64,000 bases of DNA from Deinococcus radiophilus (GCF_020889625.1 NZ_CP086380.1:124001-188000); one strand, 5' to 3'; counted from the first letter of the stretch, positions 1 through 9,400 are shown. Numbers and translations: made by a program. Notes: generated by a model from the letters alone, not told the origin.

Positions 1-630
1 GGCGGGGGCTGCGAATTCACCCTGCACGCCGACCACGTGACCGCCAGCGCCGAGCTGTATATGGGTCTGGTGGAGGTAGGCGTGGGCCTGATTCCCGGCG
101 GCGGCGGCACCAAGGAAATGCTGCTGCGCTTTACCGACGGGCTGCAACCCGGCCAGCCGCTGCTGCCGGCCGTGCAGCGCGCCTTCGAGCTGATCGGCAC
201 CGCCAAGGTGAGCACCAGCGCCCTGGAAGCCAGAGAACTGGGCCTGCTGCGTGAGAGCGACACGGTCGTGATGAACCCCAACCTGCGGATTGAGGAAGCC
301 AAGCGCCACGTGCTGGCCCTGGCCCCCGGCTACGTGCAGCCGCAGATGCGCCAGGACATCCCCGTGATGGGCGAGGACGCCGTGGCCGCCGTCAAGAGCG
401 CCGTATACGGCATGCGCCAGGCCGGCTACATCACTGATTACGACGTGGTGGTCAGCGAACAGCTGGCCCGCGTGCTGAGCGGCGGCGTGGGCCGCAACCG
501 GGGCCAACGGGTATCCGAGCAGCACCTGCTGGACCTGGAACGCGAGGCCTTCCTCACCCTGGCCGGCAAGAAGGGCACCCAGCAGCGGATTGGGCACATG
601 CTCAAGACGGGCAAGCCGCTCAGGAACTGA
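1..630 (+). CDS. 3-hydroxyacyl-CoA dehydrogenase / enoyl-CoA hydratase fusion, C-terminal part (5' truncated by window edge)
   Basis: The reading frame is open from base 1, so only the last 209 residues are visible. They begin GGGCEF and contain [12 protein letters not shown], the crotonase-type stretch that shapes the oxyanion hole and active site of enoyl-CoA hydratases. The remainder is the helical C-terminal segment found in FadN/FadB-like multifunctional beta-oxidation proteins. The expected activity is hydration and NAD-dependent oxidation of acyl-CoA intermediates in the cytoplasm. A thiolase that would complete the cycle lies 1.6 kb downstream on the same strand. The dehydrogenase half lies outside the window, so the fusion is inferred from the family. 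Confidence 0.8.
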   Translation, partial: GGGCEFTLHADHVTASAELYMGLVEVGVGLIPGGGGTKEMLLRFTDGLQPGQPLLPAVQRAFELIGTAKVSTSALEARELGLLRESDTVVMNPNLRIEEAKRHVLALAPGYVQPQMRQDIPVMGEDAVAAVKSAVYGMRQAGYITDYDVVVSEQLARVLSGGVGRNRGQRVSEQHLLDLEREAFLTLAGKKGTQQRIGHMLKTGKPLRN

Positions 631-725
631 CGGGCACCGGGCGCCCAGTCGCAATGGCTGCGGTGCCCCACGTCATCTTTCCTACCGCTGGACCCCATGA
701 CCCCTAGACTGCGCCAAAGGACACC

Positions 726-1883
726 ATGAACATCCGACAGCATTTCCGCCTCCAGAATCTGCCCCGCACCCTTGCGGTAGCCTTTGCTGCTTACCTTGCC
801 GCCATCTTCCTTGGAGCGTTGGTCGGCGCCGAGGTGCTGCTGCGCTCCAAGTCCCGCTGGATCAAGGGGACGTTCATGGTGGTGGGCCGCCGGGGTGAGA
901 ATGTCGTCCTGCCGCCCCTGCCTGAAAGCCTCAGCCGGGACGTGCTGGGGGTGGTGCCGCTCAACCCGGTGCGCGGTCACGCGCTGGTCGGACCAGTGGA
1001 ACGGCGCAGTCCTTACGTGGAGCGCCCAGTCCTGGAGGAGCGCGGGGTCATCCAAAGCGGCTGGATCGCTTGGGTGTCGTCCTTCGTGTACAACGGCACG
1101 CCTGCCCAGCTGGACGTGGAGTACGAAAATGTCGTGGTGCACACCGACATAGGTGATCTGCCCGCCTGGCACATTCCTGCCGAATCAGGCGAGCGCGACC
1201 TGATCGTGATTCAGATTCACGGGCACGGCGGGCAGCGTTCGCAGAGCCTGCGGGTGCTGAAATCGCTTCAGCGCACCGGGGCCGCGCAGCTGTATGTCAC
1301 CTTTCGCAACGCCTTTGACGCGCCCCGTGTGGGCAAAGGCTACCTGTCCCTGGGCGATGTGGAAGCCGAAGACGTACTTTCGGCGCTGGAATGGGCGCGG
1401 GACAATGGCTACCGCCAGGCCGTGCTGATGGGCTACTCCATGGGCGGCAACATCGCCCTGAGCGCCCTGCGGCCCGGCTTTACGCCGCACCCCATTCCAG
1501 TTCGCGGTGTAGTGCTGGACTCCCCGGCGCTGGAGTGGCGTGACATTCTGCGCCGTCAGGCCCGCCGGGGTGGCCTGCCGCAAGTGGTCGCCAAGCCGGT
1601 GGGCCGGATGATCGAAAAGATCGTCACCCGCCGCAGTGGGCAGAACTTCAGCAGCGTGGACCAACTGGCTGCCGCGCCCCGCTTCGATGTGCCGATCCTA
1701 CTGTTCCACAGCCCCAGCGACAAAACCGTGCCCTTTTGGCAGGCCAAAGCCCTGGCCGGAGCCCGCCCGGACCTGGTGGAACTGCATGCCGTAGAAGGCG
1801 CACGCCATATCCGCTGCTGGAACATCGATCCAGAGCGGTATGAGGCGGCGCTGGAAGCGTTTATCCAGCGGGTGAAAGCGTGA
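726..1883 (+). CDS. alpha/beta hydrolase with N-terminal membrane anchor
   Basis: A 385-residue protein. Residues about 15-38 form one hydrophobic segment, followed by a soluble alpha/beta-hydrolase fold. The nucleophile elbow GYSMGG places the catalytic serine at residue 238. A later HSPSDKTVP supplies the likely acid and GARHIR near the C-terminus the likely histidine, so the triad looks intact. IHGHGG after a beta strand fits the oxyanion region. The substrate cannot be told from sequence. Its stop overlaps the GTG start of the next gene (GTGA), so the two are probably translationally coupled. Confidence 0.85.
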   Translation: MNIRQHFRLQNLPRTLAVAFAAYLAAIFLGALVGAEVLLRSKSRWIKGTFMVVGRRGENVVLPPLPESLSRDVLGVVPLNPVRGHALVGPVERRSPYVERPVLEERGVIQSGWIAWVSSFVYNGTPAQLDVEYENVVVHTDIGDLPAWHIPAESGERDLIVIQIHGHGGQRSQSLRVLKSLQRTGAAQLYVTFRNAFDAPRVGKGYLSLGDVEAEDVLSALEWARDNGYRQAVLMGYSMGGNIALSALRPGFTPHPIPVRGVVLDSPALEWRDILRRQARRGGLPQVVAKPVGRMIEKIVTRRSGQNFSSVDQLAAAPRFDVPILLFHSPSDKTVPFWQAKALAGARPDLVELHAVEGARHIRCWNIDPERYEAALEAFIQRVKA

Positions 1884-2197
1884 ATGTCCCAGCTACCTTC
1901 GAACTGGTTCAGTGGTGGGATGCCCCGCCAGAAGAGCCGCGTTTCATTGCCGCTGAGCTGGACGGACAGCGCTATGAACTGAGGAAAATAGAACTTTTTC
2001 GAGATGGCACAGTGATGCGGTTGATGTCAGAGCGAGACTTGGCAGAAGTGCCCTGGCCCCCACTGGCCGAACTGGCCGCCGACGAAGACGAAGTGTTTCT
2101 TTCCACCCTGCTCACGGCGGAAGAATTTGAAACTCTGTGGGCAGACCCAAGCCTGCAACGCTGTGAAGAAATCCGGCACGGGCCCTTAGCCCCTTAA
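1880..2197 (+). CDS. small DUF6881-like protein
   Basis: A 105-residue acidic protein starting at GTG, overlapping the stop of the upstream hydrolase by four bases. The pattern [19 protein letters not shown], then an EIFRDG-like IELFRDG and a C-terminal [10 protein letters not shown], resembles the DUF6881 family as I remember it. No catalytic motif or membrane segment is visible. Function is unknown; coupling to the hydrolase is the only contextual clue. Confidence 0.75.
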   Translation: MNVPATFELVQWWDAPPEEPRFIAAELDGQRYELRKIELFRDGTVMRLMSERDLAEVPWPPLAELAADEDEVFLSTLLTAEEFETLWADPSLQRCEEIRHGPLAP

Positions 2198-2238
2198 ACT
2201 TTTCGATCCTCAGACCTTTTTACCCAAGGAGAAAACAG

Positions 2239-3438
2239 ATGAAAGACGCCTACATCGTATCTGCCGTTCGCACGCCCGTTGGCCGCGGCGTAAAAGGCAC
2301 CCTCCGCAACACTCGACCCGACGACCTCGCTGCGCTGGTGCTGAACGAAGCCGTCAGCCGCGCCGGAGTCGAGGCCGACATCGTAGAGGACGTGTACCTC
2401 GGCTGCGCGATTCCCGAAGCCGAGCAGGGGCTGAACGTGGCCCGCCTCGCCGCGCTGCGTGCCGGGATGCCCGACTCCGTGGGCGGCGTGACTGTGAACC
2501 GCTTTTGCTCCAGCGGCCTGCAAACCATCGCCATGGCGGCGGCGGCCATTCAGACTGGGCAGGCCGACGTGATGCTGGCCGGTGGCGTGGAAAGCATGAG
2601 CATGGTGCCCATGAGCGGCCACAACCCCAGCCCCAACCCCGACCTGGTGGACACCCGCCCCGGTGCATACATCGGCATGGGCATGACCGCCGAGAACGTG
2701 GCCGAGAAGTATGGTGTGAGCCGTGAAGACCAGGACAAATTTGCCCTCGCCAGCCACCAGAAAGCCGCCGCAGCGCGTGATGCGGGCCGGTTCAAGGAAG
2801 AAATCGTGCCAGTGCCGGTGCAGGTGGATACCCTGAAAGGCACCAAGCTCAAGTCCGAAACGGTCAGCTTCGACACCGACGAGCTGATTCGTGACGACGC
2901 CAGCCTGGAAGCGATGGGCAAGCTGAAGTCGGCCTTCAAGGTGGGCGGCAGCGTGACCCCGGCCAACTCCAGCCCCTTTTCGGACGGTGCCGCCGCTGTG
3001 CTGCTGATGAGCGGAGAAAAGGTCGAGGAGCTGGGCGTGAAGCCTCTGGCCCGGTTCCTGGGCTTTGCGGTGGCGGGCGTGGACCCCGAAATCATGGGCA
3101 TCGGCCCGGTGGCGGCCATTCCCAAAGTGCTCAAGCAAACCGGCCTTGCTCTAGACGACATTGACCTGATTGAGCTGAACGAAGCGTTCGCGGCCCAGAG
3201 CCTCGCCGTGGTGCGCGAGCTGGGCATTGACGAGAGCAAGCTGAACGTGAACGGCGGCGCCATCGCCCTGGGCCACCCGCTCGGCTGCTCCGGCGCCAAG
3301 CTGACCACCAGCGCCATCTACGAACTGCGCCGGCGCGGCGGCGGCAAGGCCCTGATTACCATGTGCATCGGCGGTGGCATGGGCGCAGCGGGCGTGATTG
3401 AGGTGTACCCGGCTGAAGGTGAGCAGGCAGCGGACTAA
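2239..3438 (+). CDS. fadA: acetyl-CoA C-acyltransferase (thiolase)
   Basis: A 399-residue thiolase of usual family length. The acyl-accepting cysteine is Cys90 in NRFCSSGLQ. The second catalytic set is His346 in [10 protein letters not shown] and Cys376 in [11 protein letters not shown], and NEAFAAQ is also present. It cleaves 3-ketoacyl-CoA, or condenses acetyl-CoA, in the cytoplasm. An AAGGAG ribosome binding site sits 8-9 bases before the ATG. The upstream hydroxyacyl-CoA dehydrogenase makes a beta-oxidation role more likely than a biosynthetic PhaA/AtoB role. A strong hairpin follows the stop. Confidence 0.93.
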   Translation: MKDAYIVSAVRTPVGRGVKGTLRNTRPDDLAALVLNEAVSRAGVEADIVEDVYLGCAIPEAEQGLNVARLAALRAGMPDSVGGVTVNRFCSSGLQTIAMAAAAIQTGQADVMLAGGVESMSMVPMSGHNPSPNPDLVDTRPGAYIGMGMTAENVAEKYGVSREDQDKFALASHQKAAAARDAGRFKEEIVPVPVQVDTLKGTKLKSETVSFDTDELIRDDASLEAMGKLKSAFKVGGSVTPANSSPFSDGAAAVLLMSGEKVEELGVKPLARFLGFAVAGVDPEIMGIGPVAAIPKVLKQTGLALDDIDLIELNEAFAAQSLAVVRELGIDESKLNVNGGAIALGHPLGCSGAKLTTSAIYELRRRGGGKALITMCIGGGMGAAGVIEVYPAEGEQAAD

Positions 3439-3455
3439 AGCCGAACTTCGACTGA

Positions 3456-3490
3456 GGGGCGCTTTCCGCAGTGGGAGCGCCCCTTTTCTT
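3456..3490 (+). terminator. rho-independent terminator after the thiolase gene
   Basis: A perfect 8-bp stem GGGGCGCT/AGCGCCCC (3456-3463 and 3476-3483) with a 12-base loop is followed by TTTTCTTT. Confidence 0.85.
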
Positions 3491-3496
3491 TGCGCC

Positions 3497-3856
3497 ATGC
3501 ACTACGCTCCCTTCATGGCTCGCCGTAATTCCCAGTCCACCTGGCCCGAAGCCCCTCTGGCCGGGGCCGTCCCTCCCTGCGCCCTGTGTGAGCGCGAGGT
3601 GCCCGAACTCGTGCAGCATCACCTGATTCCCATCCTGGCGGGCAAGCGCCGGGGCATCAAGCCGCAGGACCTGCCCACCGTAGGGCTGTGCCCGGCCTGT
3701 CAGCAGTACCTGCACAGCACCTTTTCCATAGGTGAACTGGCGACCGAGCTGAACACGCTGGAAGCCCTGGAGCAGAACGAGCAGGTGCAGAAGTTCGTAA
3801 AGTGGGTGCGTAAACAGCCCGCCACCAAAGGCGTAAAGGCGAAGGGGCGCGAGTAG
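3497..3856 (+). CDS. HNH-like zinc-binding protein
   Basis: About 119 residues from the ATG at 3497; an ATG at 3515 is an alternative. The frame is open further upstream, but that part overlaps the thiolase and its terminator, so I do not use it. Two CxxC pairs (CALC and CPAC) flank a VQHHLIP segment, the layout of small HNH endonuclease-fold proteins in which four cysteines hold one zinc and the histidines belong to the beta-beta-alpha metal site. A Lys-rich tail follows. Nuclease activity is plausible but not shown, and no methylase partner is nearby. Confidence 0.75.
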   Translation: MHYAPFMARRNSQSTWPEAPLAGAVPPCALCEREVPELVQHHLIPILAGKRRGIKPQDLPTVGLCPACQQYLHSTFSIGELATELNTLEALEQNEQVQKFVKWVRKQPATKGVKAKGRE

Positions 3857-4663
3857 TCAGCGGCCTTCGCGGGCGAACTGTTCCAGCGCTGCCCCAGCGT
3901 CGGCAGCGCTGAACTCTCCGCGCAGCTTCAGCCGTGTGCCGGTGCCCGCGTCATATTCGGCCAGTCTGCTGTCCACGTACTGCACCAGCACACGGCGTCC
4001 GTCAGGCGAGAGGCGGGCGTCTACGCTCCCGGCCCCGCCCGTCTGGGCTGCGCCCTGCGGGTAAGGCAGGCGGGAGATGGTGGCGATATGCGCGCCGGTT
4101 TTGGCGTTCCAGACGGAGACAGGGCCGTAAGAATGGCTGGATTGCCGGATAAAGGCCATACGTTCACCATTTGTACTGAAAGTGACCTTGCCATCGTAAA
4201 AGCTCTCGCGCTTGTCGTTGTAGACAAAGGCTATGCGTTCCAGTGTCGCCAGGTTCCAGAGCGTTGGTGAGGGAAGATAGCCGGGTCGGCGTGAGTCTGC
4301 CATTCCCTTCGAGCCGCTGAAATCCAGCAACAATCGCTGACCATCAGGCGTGAAATCAGCCCCGAAAATGCGGGAGGACTGGCTCAGAAAAGTCTTCACC
4401 CGCTCTCCCTTCTCCACGTCCCAGAGCTGCACGTAGCCGCTCCCGTCTGCGATGTTCAGCAGCCATTTCCCATCCGGGCTGAACTTGCTTTCCGTCACCG
4501 CGTTCAGCCCCGATGTCGTCGCCTGGAACAGCAACTGTTCGCCGCCGTAGACCCGCATGGTGGCCTGACCAACAGGCGTATCTTTCTGAATATCAGCCCG
4601 AAGTTGGGCAGAGGCGGAGGCGCACAGCAGCAGCGTGAGCAGGGGCAGGAAGAGGATCCGCAT
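3857..4663 (-). CDS. secreted WD40/beta-propeller-like protein
   Basis: 268 residues with a clear signal peptide: MRIL followed by a Leu-rich core ending ASAQ at about residue 19. The rest has repeating propeller blades with the signatures FSPDGKWLL, LWDVEKGERV, FTPDGQRLL, VWNAKTGAHI and LSPDGRRVL. That gives three to four recognisable blades, too few for a full seven-blade propeller, so the ends may be degenerate. It is probably exported to the periplasm or cell surface as a binding scaffold. It starts 10 bases after the end of a decayed hydrolase and may once have been co-transcribed with it. Confidence 0.8.
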   Translation of the reverse strand: MRILFLPLLTLLLCASASAQLRADIQKDTPVGQATMRVYGGEQLLFQATTSGLNAVTESKFSPDGKWLLNIADGSGYVQLWDVEKGERVKTFLSQSSRIFGADFTPDGQRLLLDFSGSKGMADSRRPGYLPSPTLWNLATLERIAFVYNDKRESFYDGKVTFSTNGERMAFIRQSSHSYGPVSVWNAKTGAHIATISRLPYPQGAAQTGGAGSVDARLSPDGRRVLVQYVDSRLAEYDAGTGTRLKLRGEFSAADAGAALEQFAREGR

Positions 4664-4672
4664 CTTCCGAGT

Positions 4673-5553
4673 CTAGAGGTACCGCTTGAACCAGGCCACC
4701 GACCGCTCCAGCGCCACATTCAGATTGCGGCTGAGGTTGTGGTCGTCATTCGGGTACACGTAGCTGGCGACCGGCTTTTGCAGGTCGCGCAGGCGCTGGG
4801 CCAGCCGGGTGTGGAACTCGGTTGGCACCTCTTTATCTGCCGTGCCGATGTGCAGTTGCAGTGGCCCGCTGAGATCACGCAGGTACGAGTTGGCACTCAG
4901 CTTGGCCCAGAACTCCGGGTTGTCTTTGGGGGTGCCGTAGCGGTTTACGACGTCTATCCGCCGCTGCCGCACCGCCGCGCTGATCCTCACGGGGACGTCG
5001 TGCGGCCACTCGTAGGCCAGCTGAGAGTAGTCGCCCACCACCCCGGCAAAAATCACCCCGGCCTTGAGGCCTGGGTCAATCGAATCGTCATGGCCCGCAG
5101 CGCCAGAAACCCGCCCATCGAGTGGCCCCAGATGCCCAGGCGCTCCCCATTCACGCGGGGGTCGCGGCGCAGGTCAGGGTTGAACGTCACGAAACCGCTA
5201 CGGGCAAAGGCGTCCTGATAAGCCAGGTAGCGCTCGGTGGTGCGGTACACGTTGGGCGGCACGTAGCCGTGAATAAAGGCGACAGCAGGCTAGCCCCCAC
5301 GCGGCGGCGAGCCGCCCGGCACCGTCAGCAGGCCGTCAATCCGCAGGCCCTCGGACTGGTAACTCACCAGGTAGCGGCCATAATTCGCGCCGGCACTCAG
5401 GGTCTGGCGCACGGTAAAGGCGCTGCCCGGATAATTCCAGGTCCGTGCCTGCCGGATGCTCAGGTCGGTGATCTCGTCGGAATAAGGACTGGCCGCCAGC
5501 GCCGGGGGGGCGGCCAGCAACGCGAGCGCCAGCGTCAGCACCTGTTTTCGCAT
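4673..5553 (-). pseudogene. decayed S9-type alpha/beta hydrolase (prolyl oligopeptidase family)
   Basis: The start at 5553 gives a signal peptide (MRKQ, Leu/Ala core, ALAA). The frame meets an in-frame TAG at 5290-5292 (codon 88), inside the expected PxVxFIHGY oxyanion strand; the same frame continues with PAVAFIHGY. Next, FNPDLRRDPRVNGERLGIWG lacks the 30 or so residues normally between the DLRGHG strand and the helix before GHSMGG, which suggests an internal deletion. Around 5076-5087 the frame shifts by the equivalent of five extra bases or one missing base. The last part (GVIFAGVVGDYSQ through the DDHNL histidine region) is then read in another frame to 4673. Three independent lesions mean this is a dead gene. 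Confidence 0.88.
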
Positions 5554-5609
5554 GGCTGAGCCTAGGGCAGGAGGCCGGAACGCAGGGTGCAAGCAGATAC
5601 GGTCAGAAC

Positions 5610-6080
5610 CTATTCCAGCCGCAGCGTACCCTTTAGCGGCCCCAGCGTATTTCCCACCTCCCCACCGAACCAGAACCCGCTCAGCATGTAATCGCCTGCG
5701 GGCAAGCCGTTCAGATTGGCGCGGTATTGCATCCGCTGACCTTCGGGCAGGACCAGCACGCCGCCTTCGCAGGTGGGGGCGTCCCAGACGGGCGTCAGGG
5801 TCAGCCACAGCGGCTCATCGGCGCCGCCTTCACTTAGCCGGGTCACCTTGACGCTGGGTGGCTCGCTGAGGGTGCAGGGATAGCTGGCGGTCACACCTGC
5901 TGGGCTGCTGACGCGCAGTTGCACATCTATCGGTTCACCCACGCGGCCAGGGCGCTCCCACTGGTATGGGGTGGCGAGCTGCCAGGTGGGTGGCGCATTC
6001 ACGGGCTCGGAGGTCTCCGTCTGCGCCTGTCCAGCGCTGGCCAGGGCAGATAGGGTCAGGGCAAGTATGACGCGCTTCAT
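5610..6080 (-). CDS. secreted hypothetical protein
   Basis: 156 residues with a signal peptide (MKRVILALTLSALASAGQAQ). The mature part is beta-rich, with two cysteines (one in YPCTL, one in TCEGG) that could form a disulphide outside the cytoplasm. No known domain is recognised; the repeated strand pattern suggests an immunoglobulin-like fold, an inference only. Its ATG overlaps the stop of the HD-domain gene upstream (ATGA at 6077-6080), so the two are translationally coupled. Confidence 0.75.
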   Translation of the reverse strand: MKRVILALTLSALASAGQAQTETSEPVNAPPTWQLATPYQWERPGRVGEPIDVQLRVSSPAGVTASYPCTLSEPPSVKVTRLSEGGADEPLWLTLTPVWDAPTCEGGVLVLPEGQRMQYRANLNGLPAGDYMLSGFWFGGEVGNTLGPLKGTLRLE

Positions 6081-6613
6081 TCCTCCATCTCCTGCATGGC
6101 CTGCAGCACATTCGCCATGTGCTCATCCAGTGGCACGCCCAGTTCTTCGGCGGCCTGCTGCACTTCCTCGCGGTTCACACCTGCTGCAAACGAGGGGGTC
6201 TTGAAGCGTTTTTTCACGCTCTTGAGTTCCAGATTCCGGATGTCCTTATCGGGCCGAATCAGCACAGCGGCCTGAATCAGCCCGGTCAATTCGTCTACCG
6301 CAAAGAGGGTCTTGGAGAGTTGGGTGGTGCGCGGCGTGCCGGTGTAGGCGGCGTGGCCCATGATGGCGTCCAGCACGTCGGCGCCTACGTCGGTGTTCTG
6401 GCGCAGATAGTCCACGCCCCAGGTGGGGTGCTGCTCCGGGTGCAGTTCGTAGTCGAAGTCGTGCAGCAGTCCGGTGACGGCGTACTGTTCTTCGTCCTCG
6501 CCCCAGTGCCGAGCGTACCAGCGCATGGCCGCTTCAACATTCAGCATGTGACGCTGCAGCGACTCGCTGGGGGTATGTTGGCGCATCAGATCGTAGGCGT
6601 CTTGACGGTTCAT
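6077..6613 (-). CDS. HD-domain phosphohydrolase-like protein
   Basis: 178 residues. The metal ligands of an HD domain are visible: a first His in LQRHMLNVE, the HD pair in LLHDFDYE, a histidine in IMGHAAYTG and a final Asp in FAVDELTG. This fits the small HDIG-type subfamily of uncharacterised hydrolases acting on nucleotides or phosphate esters. The protein is soluble and cytoplasmic by sequence. It leads a minus-strand group ending with the WD40-like protein and overlaps the next start by four bases. Confidence 0.85.
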   Translation of the reverse strand: MNRQDAYDLMRQHTPSESLQRHMLNVEAAMRWYARHWGEDEEQYAVTGLLHDFDYELHPEQHPTWGVDYLRQNTDVGADVLDAIMGHAAYTGTPRTTQLSKTLFAVDELTGLIQAAVLIRPDKDIRNLELKSVKKRFKTPSFAAGVNREEVQQAAEELGVPLDEHMANVLQAMQEMEE

Positions 6614-6757
6614 GCGGCAGTTTAACTCTCCTGTACACGGCTCTGGTCTACGCTGTTAGACGGCATAAGGTGTGGTGGGCTGTGATCGCTGCCTAAGAGA
6701 AGACAGAGTAAAGGGAACCGGGCAGCGCAGGGAAGAAGGCCCTGACCCGTTTGGTTT

Positions 6758-8098
6758 ATGGTGAGAGGCGACGTGACCTTTTCCGACTGGCAACCTGATC
6801 CCCGCCCCTGGCACAACCGCGCCCGCACTGCACAGGCAGCCCCTGGCTTCTGGGCGACGCCAAGCACGCCCGCCGCAGTGGCAGCGGCTATTGCGCAGGC
6901 AGCCGAGCAGAGCCTACGGGTGCGTCCGGTGGGAGCAGGAACGGCCCTCAGCCCCTTGGCCGCTGGGCAGGAAGTCATGCTCAGCGTGGCGGCGCTGCGC
7001 GGCGTACAGGCGCTGGACCGGGACACTGGAACGGTGACGGTCTGGGCCGGAACGCCCTTGGGCGAGTTGTCGGCGGCGCTGGACAGTCACGGTCTGGCGC
7101 TGGAAGGGTTGGGTGGACACGCCGCGCAGACGGTGGGCGGGGCGGTGAGTACCGGAGTGCATGGCAGCGGCCTGGGTAGCTCCCGACTGGCCGCCAGCGT
7201 GACCGAACTGGTCCTGATAGACGCCCAGGGTTCTGCCCACACGTTGCGCCCTGGCGATGCCTATTTCGGCGCAGCGGCACTCTCGCTGGGAGCGCTGGGC
7301 GTCCTGACCAGCTTGACCCTGCGGGTACGCCCGGCCGCCCGGCTGCGGCTGGACCCCCGCGCGGTGAGCTGGGGCGAACTGATGGCCCTGGGACCGGAGT
7401 ACGCCCAGGCTGCTCCGCTGGTGTCACTGACCTGGCGACCAGATCAGGATGATGCCGAAGCCGTACTGCTGCGCCGCGCCTGGCCTACCGAGGCCGAAAG
7501 TGGTGGGGACCGACCAGCGACAGGGGCTGGGCTGGTGGATGGGGCCGCCCGTGCCCTAGCGGATCTGGGCGGGCAATTCTCAGCCCTGCCTGCGCCAGTG
7601 CGTGGGCTGCTTGAGGGCCGCACCCGCAGTGAGGGATTGCTGGCCCCTCAGCATGCGCTGCTTGCAAGTAGCGAGGCCCTGCGTGAGATGGAGTACGCTG
7701 TCCCGCTGGCCGCTCTGACCACCACGCTGCGTGATCTTCGTAGCGCCCTGGCCCGCGCCTCAGCAGCGGGAACGGCGCTCCAACTGCCGGTGGGGGTGCG
7801 CTTTGTGGCAGCGGATGATCTGTTGCTCGGCACTCCAGTAGGGGAGGGACAGGCGGTCCTCACCCTGGCAGCGCCGCTTCAGCTGCCGCCCGAAGTAACC
7901 GGGCCTCATTTCCGCGAGGCTGAAGGTGTATTCCGTGCACATGGGGGCCGCCCTGCCTGGGGCCGCCTCCACGGCCTGGGCGAAACCGAACTGGCGGCAC
8001 TGTATACCGGCTGGGCCGATTTTCGCGCCGCCCGTGACTATTTTGATCTCCAGCGGCGCTTTGGCAGTCCCTACCTGCGGCGAGTGCTGGGCGAGTAG
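6758..8098 (+). CDS. FAD-dependent sugar-lactone oxidase-like protein (ALO/gulonolactone oxidase family)
   Basis: 446 residues. The N-terminal FAD-binding PP-loop region has RPVGAGTALSPLA. The ALO-type signature follows as GLGGHAAQTVGGAVSTGVHGSG (here given across residues about 112-133), including the GVHGSG histidine region that contacts or covalently holds the flavin in this family. The C-terminus, RRFGSPYLRRVLGE, matches the usual family ending. It probably oxidises an aldonolactone or polyol with oxygen or another acceptor. ATG 6758, GTG 6761 and GTG 6773 are all possible starts. It is a single-gene unit. Confidence 0.85.
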   Translation: MVRGDVTFSDWQPDPRPWHNRARTAQAAPGFWATPSTPAAVAAAIAQAAEQSLRVRPVGAGTALSPLAAGQEVMLSVAALRGVQALDRDTGTVTVWAGTPLGELSAALDSHGLALEGLGGHAAQTVGGAVSTGVHGSGLGSSRLAASVTELVLIDAQGSAHTLRPGDAYFGAAALSLGALGVLTSLTLRVRPAARLRLDPRAVSWGELMALGPEYAQAAPLVSLTWRPDQDDAEAVLLRRAWPTEAESGGDRPATGAGLVDGAARALADLGGQFSALPAPVRGLLEGRTRSEGLLAPQHALLASSEALREMEYAVPLAALTTTLRDLRSALARASAAGTALQLPVGVRFVAADDLLLGTPVGEGQAVLTLAAPLQLPPEVTGPHFREAEGVFRAHGGRPAWGRLHGLGETELAALYTGWADFRAARDYFDLQRRFGSPYLRRVLGE

Positions 8099-8193
8099 GG
8101 CAGCGGGGAAGGGGAACAGGAAAACCAGGGGTTCTGAGTGTCAACCGGTCCTCCACCCGGCAGGACACATAAGCAACGGAAGATGGATCAGGC

Positions 8194-9213
8194 TTAGGCG
8201 GTCTGCGAAGGCGCGTCACCATCTTTCGGGGTCCCTCCCCGCGTCTTCCACAGGCTGTAGAGGATGCCCCCGGCCAGCAGCGACAGCGTGACGCCCAGGC
8301 TGATTTCGGCGTCTACTTTGCCGAACAGCTGCCCATAGAAGATCTTGCCGCCGATAAAGATCAGCACCAGCGAGAGCGCCGCCTTGAGGTATTCAAAGCG
8401 GTGAATCAGCGCTTCCAGCGCGAAAAACAGTGCCCGCAGCCCCAGCACCGCGAAGATGTTGGAGGTATAGACGATAAAGGGGTCGCTGGTGATCGCGAAA
8501 ATGGCCGGAATGCTGTCTACCGCGAACACCAGGTCCGCGGCCTCTACCATCAGCAGGGCCACCAGCAGCGGGGTGGCGTGCCGGCGTACCCGCCCAGCGG
8601 CGTCGGGCAGCGACACCAGAAATTTCTGGCCGTGCAGCTGCGGCGTGATCGGCATGACCCGCCCCAGCGCCTGCACCAGCGGATGACGCGCCGGGTCGGG
8701 GGTGTGGTCGCTGCCGCCGCCCAGCAGCATCCGTACGCCGGTCACGGCCAAAAAGACCGCAAAAATCCACATGACCCAGTCGAATTGCGATACCAACGCC
8801 GCGCCCAGGCCGATCATGACCGCCCGCAGCACCAGCACGCCCAGGATGCCCCAGAACAGCACCCGGTGCTGATAGGCCCGGGGAATCGCCAGCGCCCCGA
8901 AAATCATGCTGATGATAAAGACGTTGTCCAGCGCCAGCGCCTTTTCCAGCGCGAATCCAGTGAAATATTCCATCCCGCTCTGCGGCCCTAAGCTCACCCA
9001 CACCCACATGCCGAAGGCCGCCGCCGCCGCAATATAAAACGCACTCAGGCCCAGGCTCTGGCGCACGCCGATGGTGCCATCATCGCCGCTGCGCCGCCGC
9101 CCCAGCACGCCCAGGTCAAAGGCCAGCAGCGCCAGCACCGTGCTCAAAAAGACCAGCCACATATAAGTCGGCTGTCCCAACCACATACCGCTGAACACTC
9201 CACTCAATTCCAT
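8194..9213 (-). CDS. TerC/Alx-family integral membrane protein (probable Mn2+ exporter)
   Basis: 339 residues with about eight or nine hydrophobic segments and the TerC hallmark acidic residues inside membrane helices: FDLGVLGRR, EKALALDNVF, MVEAADLVFAVDSIPA. I chose the ATG at 9213, with ACGGGGAG just upstream, because the open frame further upstream runs through the riboswitch terminator. TerC/Alx/MntP-like proteins export manganese or relieve metal and tellurite stress. The yybP-ykoY riboswitch directly in front makes manganese-induced expression the natural reading. Deinococcus is known to hold high manganese, so export control is physiologically relevant. Confidence 0.92.
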   Translation of the reverse strand: MELSGVFSGMWLGQPTYMWLVFLSTVLALLAFDLGVLGRRRSGDDGTIGVRQSLGLSAFYIAAAAAFGMWVWVSLGPQSGMEYFTGFALEKALALDNVFIISMIFGALAIPRAYQHRVLFWGILGVLVLRAVMIGLGAALVSQFDWVMWIFAVFLAVTGVRMLLGGGSDHTPDPARHPLVQALGRVMPITPQLHGQKFLVSLPDAAGRVRRHATPLLVALLMVEAADLVFAVDSIPAIFAITSDPFIVYTSNIFAVLGLRALFFALEALIHRFEYLKAALSLVLIFIGGKIFYGQLFGKVDAEISLGVTLSLLAGGILYSLWKTRGGTPKDGDAPSQTA

Positions 9214-9258
9214 TGCTGCGCTCCCCGTCACCGCTGTGGTTGGTGCTGCCAGGGCCAC

Positions 9259-9305
9259 AAAAAAGCCTGGACAGGCCAGCCGCATCTTCGCGGTGTCTGT
9301 CCAGG
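9259..9305 (-). terminator. riboswitch-controlled intrinsic terminator before the TerC gene
   Basis: CCUGGACAG (9305-9297) pairs with CUGUCCAGG (9274-9266), followed by CUUUUUU. The 5' arm overlaps the conserved GACC of the riboswitch. Metal binding should therefore free the 5' arm from the terminator and allow read-through: a transcriptional ON switch. Confidence 0.88.
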
Positions 9306-9400
9306 TCTTGCGGTTGCGCTCACGGGCCGGATGAGACTTTGTCTCAGCGGATTGACGGCTCCGGAACACCCAGCCTTGCTGGGTCGCTACTCCCCTAGAT
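9301..9400 (-). promoter_or_regulatory. yybP-ykoY manganese riboswitch
   Basis: Read on the minus strand, the leader starts CUAGGGGAGUAGC (9398-9386), the hallmark L1 sequence of this class. A hairpin ACCCAGCaagGCUGGGU follows. Then come CGUCAAUCCG, a GAGACaaagUCUC arm, CAUCCGGCCC and the second conserved metal-binding strand GCAAGACC (9311-9304). Order and spacing match the published Lactococcus and E. coli alx examples as I remember them. It lies about 90 bases before a TerC-type gene, the classic target. Confidence 0.93.

Noticed and set aside
3398..3496. earlier in-frame start for the HNH-like gene
   Set aside because: It would overlap the thiolase 3' end and its terminator; the ATG at 3497 or 3515 fits better.
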